A DNA stretch of 64,000 bases from UMGS1370 sp046957575 (GTDB lineage Bacteria; Bacillota; Clostridia; Lachnospirales; Lachnospiraceae): assembly GCA_046957575.1 (NCBI GenBank), contig JBKUOG010000001.1:124001-188000 (forward strand). The letters run 5' to 3'. The position numbers and the translations under genes were made by a program. Positions 62,999 to 64,000 of the stretch are shown here, in pieces. Positions within the stretch are counted from its first letter, which is position 1, and each line of letters starts with the position of its first letter. The notes below the pieces were generated by a model. The model was not told the origin of the DNA. It saw nothing but the letters and a program-made list of their open reading frames with translations, and searched no databases.

Positions 62999-63691
62999 TT
63001 AACCTGTCGGTTCGTCCCCCGTAATGTGACACCCAGCAAGTACAACAACCCAGGTTTTACCGCCATTGACATTATCAAACGTACTGCTTCCTAAAGGCAA
63101 TCCTATTACATTGACAACATCACCATCAAAAATCTCTGCCAGTTCTCCGTTGTAAATAATGTAATACTGCTGCCCGTCATAATCTGAAATGTTCAGGATT
63201 GTTATATAATGTGTGTCGTCAATCGGTGCTTCCTGAATCTGCACAACCTGCGCTGGCGGCAGTGCCATGAGTTTATCGCCGAATTTGTCAGCATTTTTAA
63301 AAATCTGACGTGCTTCTATGCTGTAGTCGATGGTATCATCAGTAATCGTCACGCCATTGTCAATATCCAGCGGAAAGAAATTATCGTGCTCTGTCAAAAA
63401 TTGAATGGCTTTTTCATTTAAGGTGTAGGGTACTACCTCATTTTCCTGTAAAAACGTGTAGAAGTCTAAAACCGTATAAGAGGCAGTTGACTCTGTTTCA
63501 CCGACTGTCTCCGATTCAACAGCTGTTTCTTCCGGTTCCGCCGATGTTACTTTTTCTGATATGGTGGTCGCTTCTGGTTGTGATTGTATCACTTCCTGCT
63601 GTGGGGTATCATCTCCAGCAAACGTACCGATAATAAAGAAGAAAATCAATAATCCTGCAATTATAAGTACAGCTTTCTTTAGCAATTTCAC
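62999..63691 (-). CDS. Membrane-anchored extracytoplasmic protein of unknown function (cargo)
   Basis: 230 aa. One N-terminal helix (LLKKAVLIIAGLLIFFFIIG) anchors it. Residues 26-70 are a Gln/Glu/Thr-rich linker (PEETAVESETVGETESTA). The rest is a beta-rich domain (YYIIYNGELAEIFDGDVVNV) that may bind a ligand or the wall. No family recognised. It follows a 62-aa membrane protein gene by 20 bp and has its own terminator, so the two form a cargo operon of the element. Confidence 0.75.
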   Translation of the reverse strand: MKLLKKAVLIIAGLLIFFFIIGTFAGDDTPQQEVIQSQPEATTISEKVTSAEPEETAVESETVGETESTASYTVLDFYTFLQENEVVPYTLNEKAIQFLTEHDNFFPLDIDNGVTITDDTIDYSIEARQIFKNADKFGDKLMALPPAQVVQIQEAPIDDTHYITILNISDYDGQQYYIIYNGELAEIFDGDVVNVIGLPLGSSTFDNVNGGKTWVVVLAGCHITGDEPTG

Positions 63692-63711
63692 TTTCGTATC
63701 CCCTCCTGAAA

Positions 63712-63900
63712 TTATTTTTTTGAAAAAATCATCTGTAATAAAGCTATGGGAATAAATACCCAGCCGAATAGAAAGGCAAATCCAAACTTTTTCATATAGA
63801 AGCCTAAAGAATCATGTACAAGATAAACCTTTTTTGAATACCAGACCTTGTTGATTGCCATATATCCCAAAATCCAGTAGATAGTAAGTAATATCGTCAT
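63712..63900 (-). CDS. Small membrane protein, cargo
   Basis: 62 aa with two hydrophobic stretches (MTILLTIYWILGYMAINK and FAFLFGWVFIPIALLQMIF) and a basic loop between them. GGGGGACAGG lies before the ATG. Unrecognised. Located between a truncated upstream gene and the anchored protein gene. Confidence 0.6.
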   Translation of the reverse strand: MTILLTIYWILGYMAINKVWYSKKVYLVHDSLGFYMKKFGFAFLFGWVFIPIALLQMIFSKK

Positions 63901-63912
63901 AACCTGTCCCCC

Positions 63913-64000
63913 TTAAATACCTGCTTTTGCACTGGCAACAGCCACTTTTACAGCTTTTTTCAATTTCCCAAAACTCCATGCGCAATACTCATAATATTTA
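63913..64000 (-). CDS. C-terminal end of a gene cut by the window edge
   Basis: The minus strand is open from the window edge to a TAA at 63913-63915, reading ...KYYEYCAWSFGKLKKAVKVA and ending in AKAGI. It ends 12 bp before the small membrane protein gene. Too little is left to identify it. Confidence 0.5.
   Translation of the reverse strand, partial: KYYEYCAWSFGKLKKAVKVAVASAKAGI

Larger units (their letters stand above)
57640..64000. mobile_element. Left part of an integrated Tn916-type mobile element
   Basis: Tyrosine integrase at the edge, excisionase next to it, MobC-like and relaxase-like genes, a DUF927-like gene, a serine resolvase and cargo. AT-rich intergenic regions (59213-59475) contrast with the chromosome. 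The left end must lie between the terminator at 57631 and the integrase stop at 57739. The right end is outside the window, so att sites cannot be matched. Confidence 0.8.

Noticed and set aside
1..64000. tRNA, rRNA or CRISPR array
   Set aside because: No cloverleaf ending in CCA, no rRNA core and no regular direct repeats with spacers were seen in the gaps between genes.

Overview
The window looks like a chromosomal segment of a low-to-middle GC, anaerobic, gut-type Firmicute, most likely Lachnospiraceae. The reasons are strong AGGAGG ribosome sites, sigma-A promoters with 17-bp spacers, a two-gene B12 methionine synthase, a PPi-type phosphofructokinase, RodA/PBP pairs, the GGGtGRT gene pair and a Tn916-type integrase. 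The genus cannot be read from the sequence alone. No rRNA, tRNA or CRISPR array was seen.

Layout. 1-8070: the end of a sensor kinase, then a glycan-uptake locus with a sugar ABC importer (binding protein and two permeases, no ATPase) divergent from a cytoplasmic DUF4838 putative glycosidase and a ROK repressor. 8084-17325: a decayed two-component-system remnant, an XRE-cupin regulator divergent from an operon of dipeptide epimerase, DUF819 membrane protein and CocE/X-Pro-type hydrolase, then a MalY/PatB C-S lyase, an NhaC antiporter and a MarR regulator. The products suggest peptide and amino-acid scavenging. 17383-18654: a UDG-like protein and a decayed stretch with a Uma2-family remnant. 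18691-20445: the GGGtGRT protein and its NifU-like partner, a conserved pair of unknown function.

20699-56978 is mostly housekeeping: a PLD/cardiolipin-synthase-like enzyme, an NYN-LOTUS RNase-like protein, endonuclease IV, a heterodimeric ABC exporter with one degenerate ATP site, a UMF1-type MFS protein, YihY, hemL-hemB, an MBOAT/DHHW acyl-transfer pair, the metF / MetH-activation / metH operon, an M32 carboxypeptidase, a secreted Met-rich protein, Nudix, PBP-RodA, a U32 peptidase, a long ZapA, ruvAB, a YprB-type nuclease, DUF5662, cold-shock protein, Hsp33, a methyltransferase, a SEC-C protein, PPi-PFK and an amidase without signal peptide. Two intergenic regions (about 47871-48041 and 51690-51862) hold related structured elements closed by the same inverted end sequence, GCATGGCTGAAC. 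A further possible structured RNA lies at 57102-57219, before a small unknown gene.

From about 57640 to the window end lies the left part of an integrated mobile element: Tn916-type integrase and excisionase, a MobC-like protein, a small HUH relaxase-like protein, a DUF927-like protein whose expected P-loop is degenerate, a serine resolvase, a 32-residue membrane peptide beside two strong inverted repeats, and membrane-protein cargo. No conjugation machinery is visible before the window ends, so it could be a mobilizable element or the edge of a larger conjugative one.
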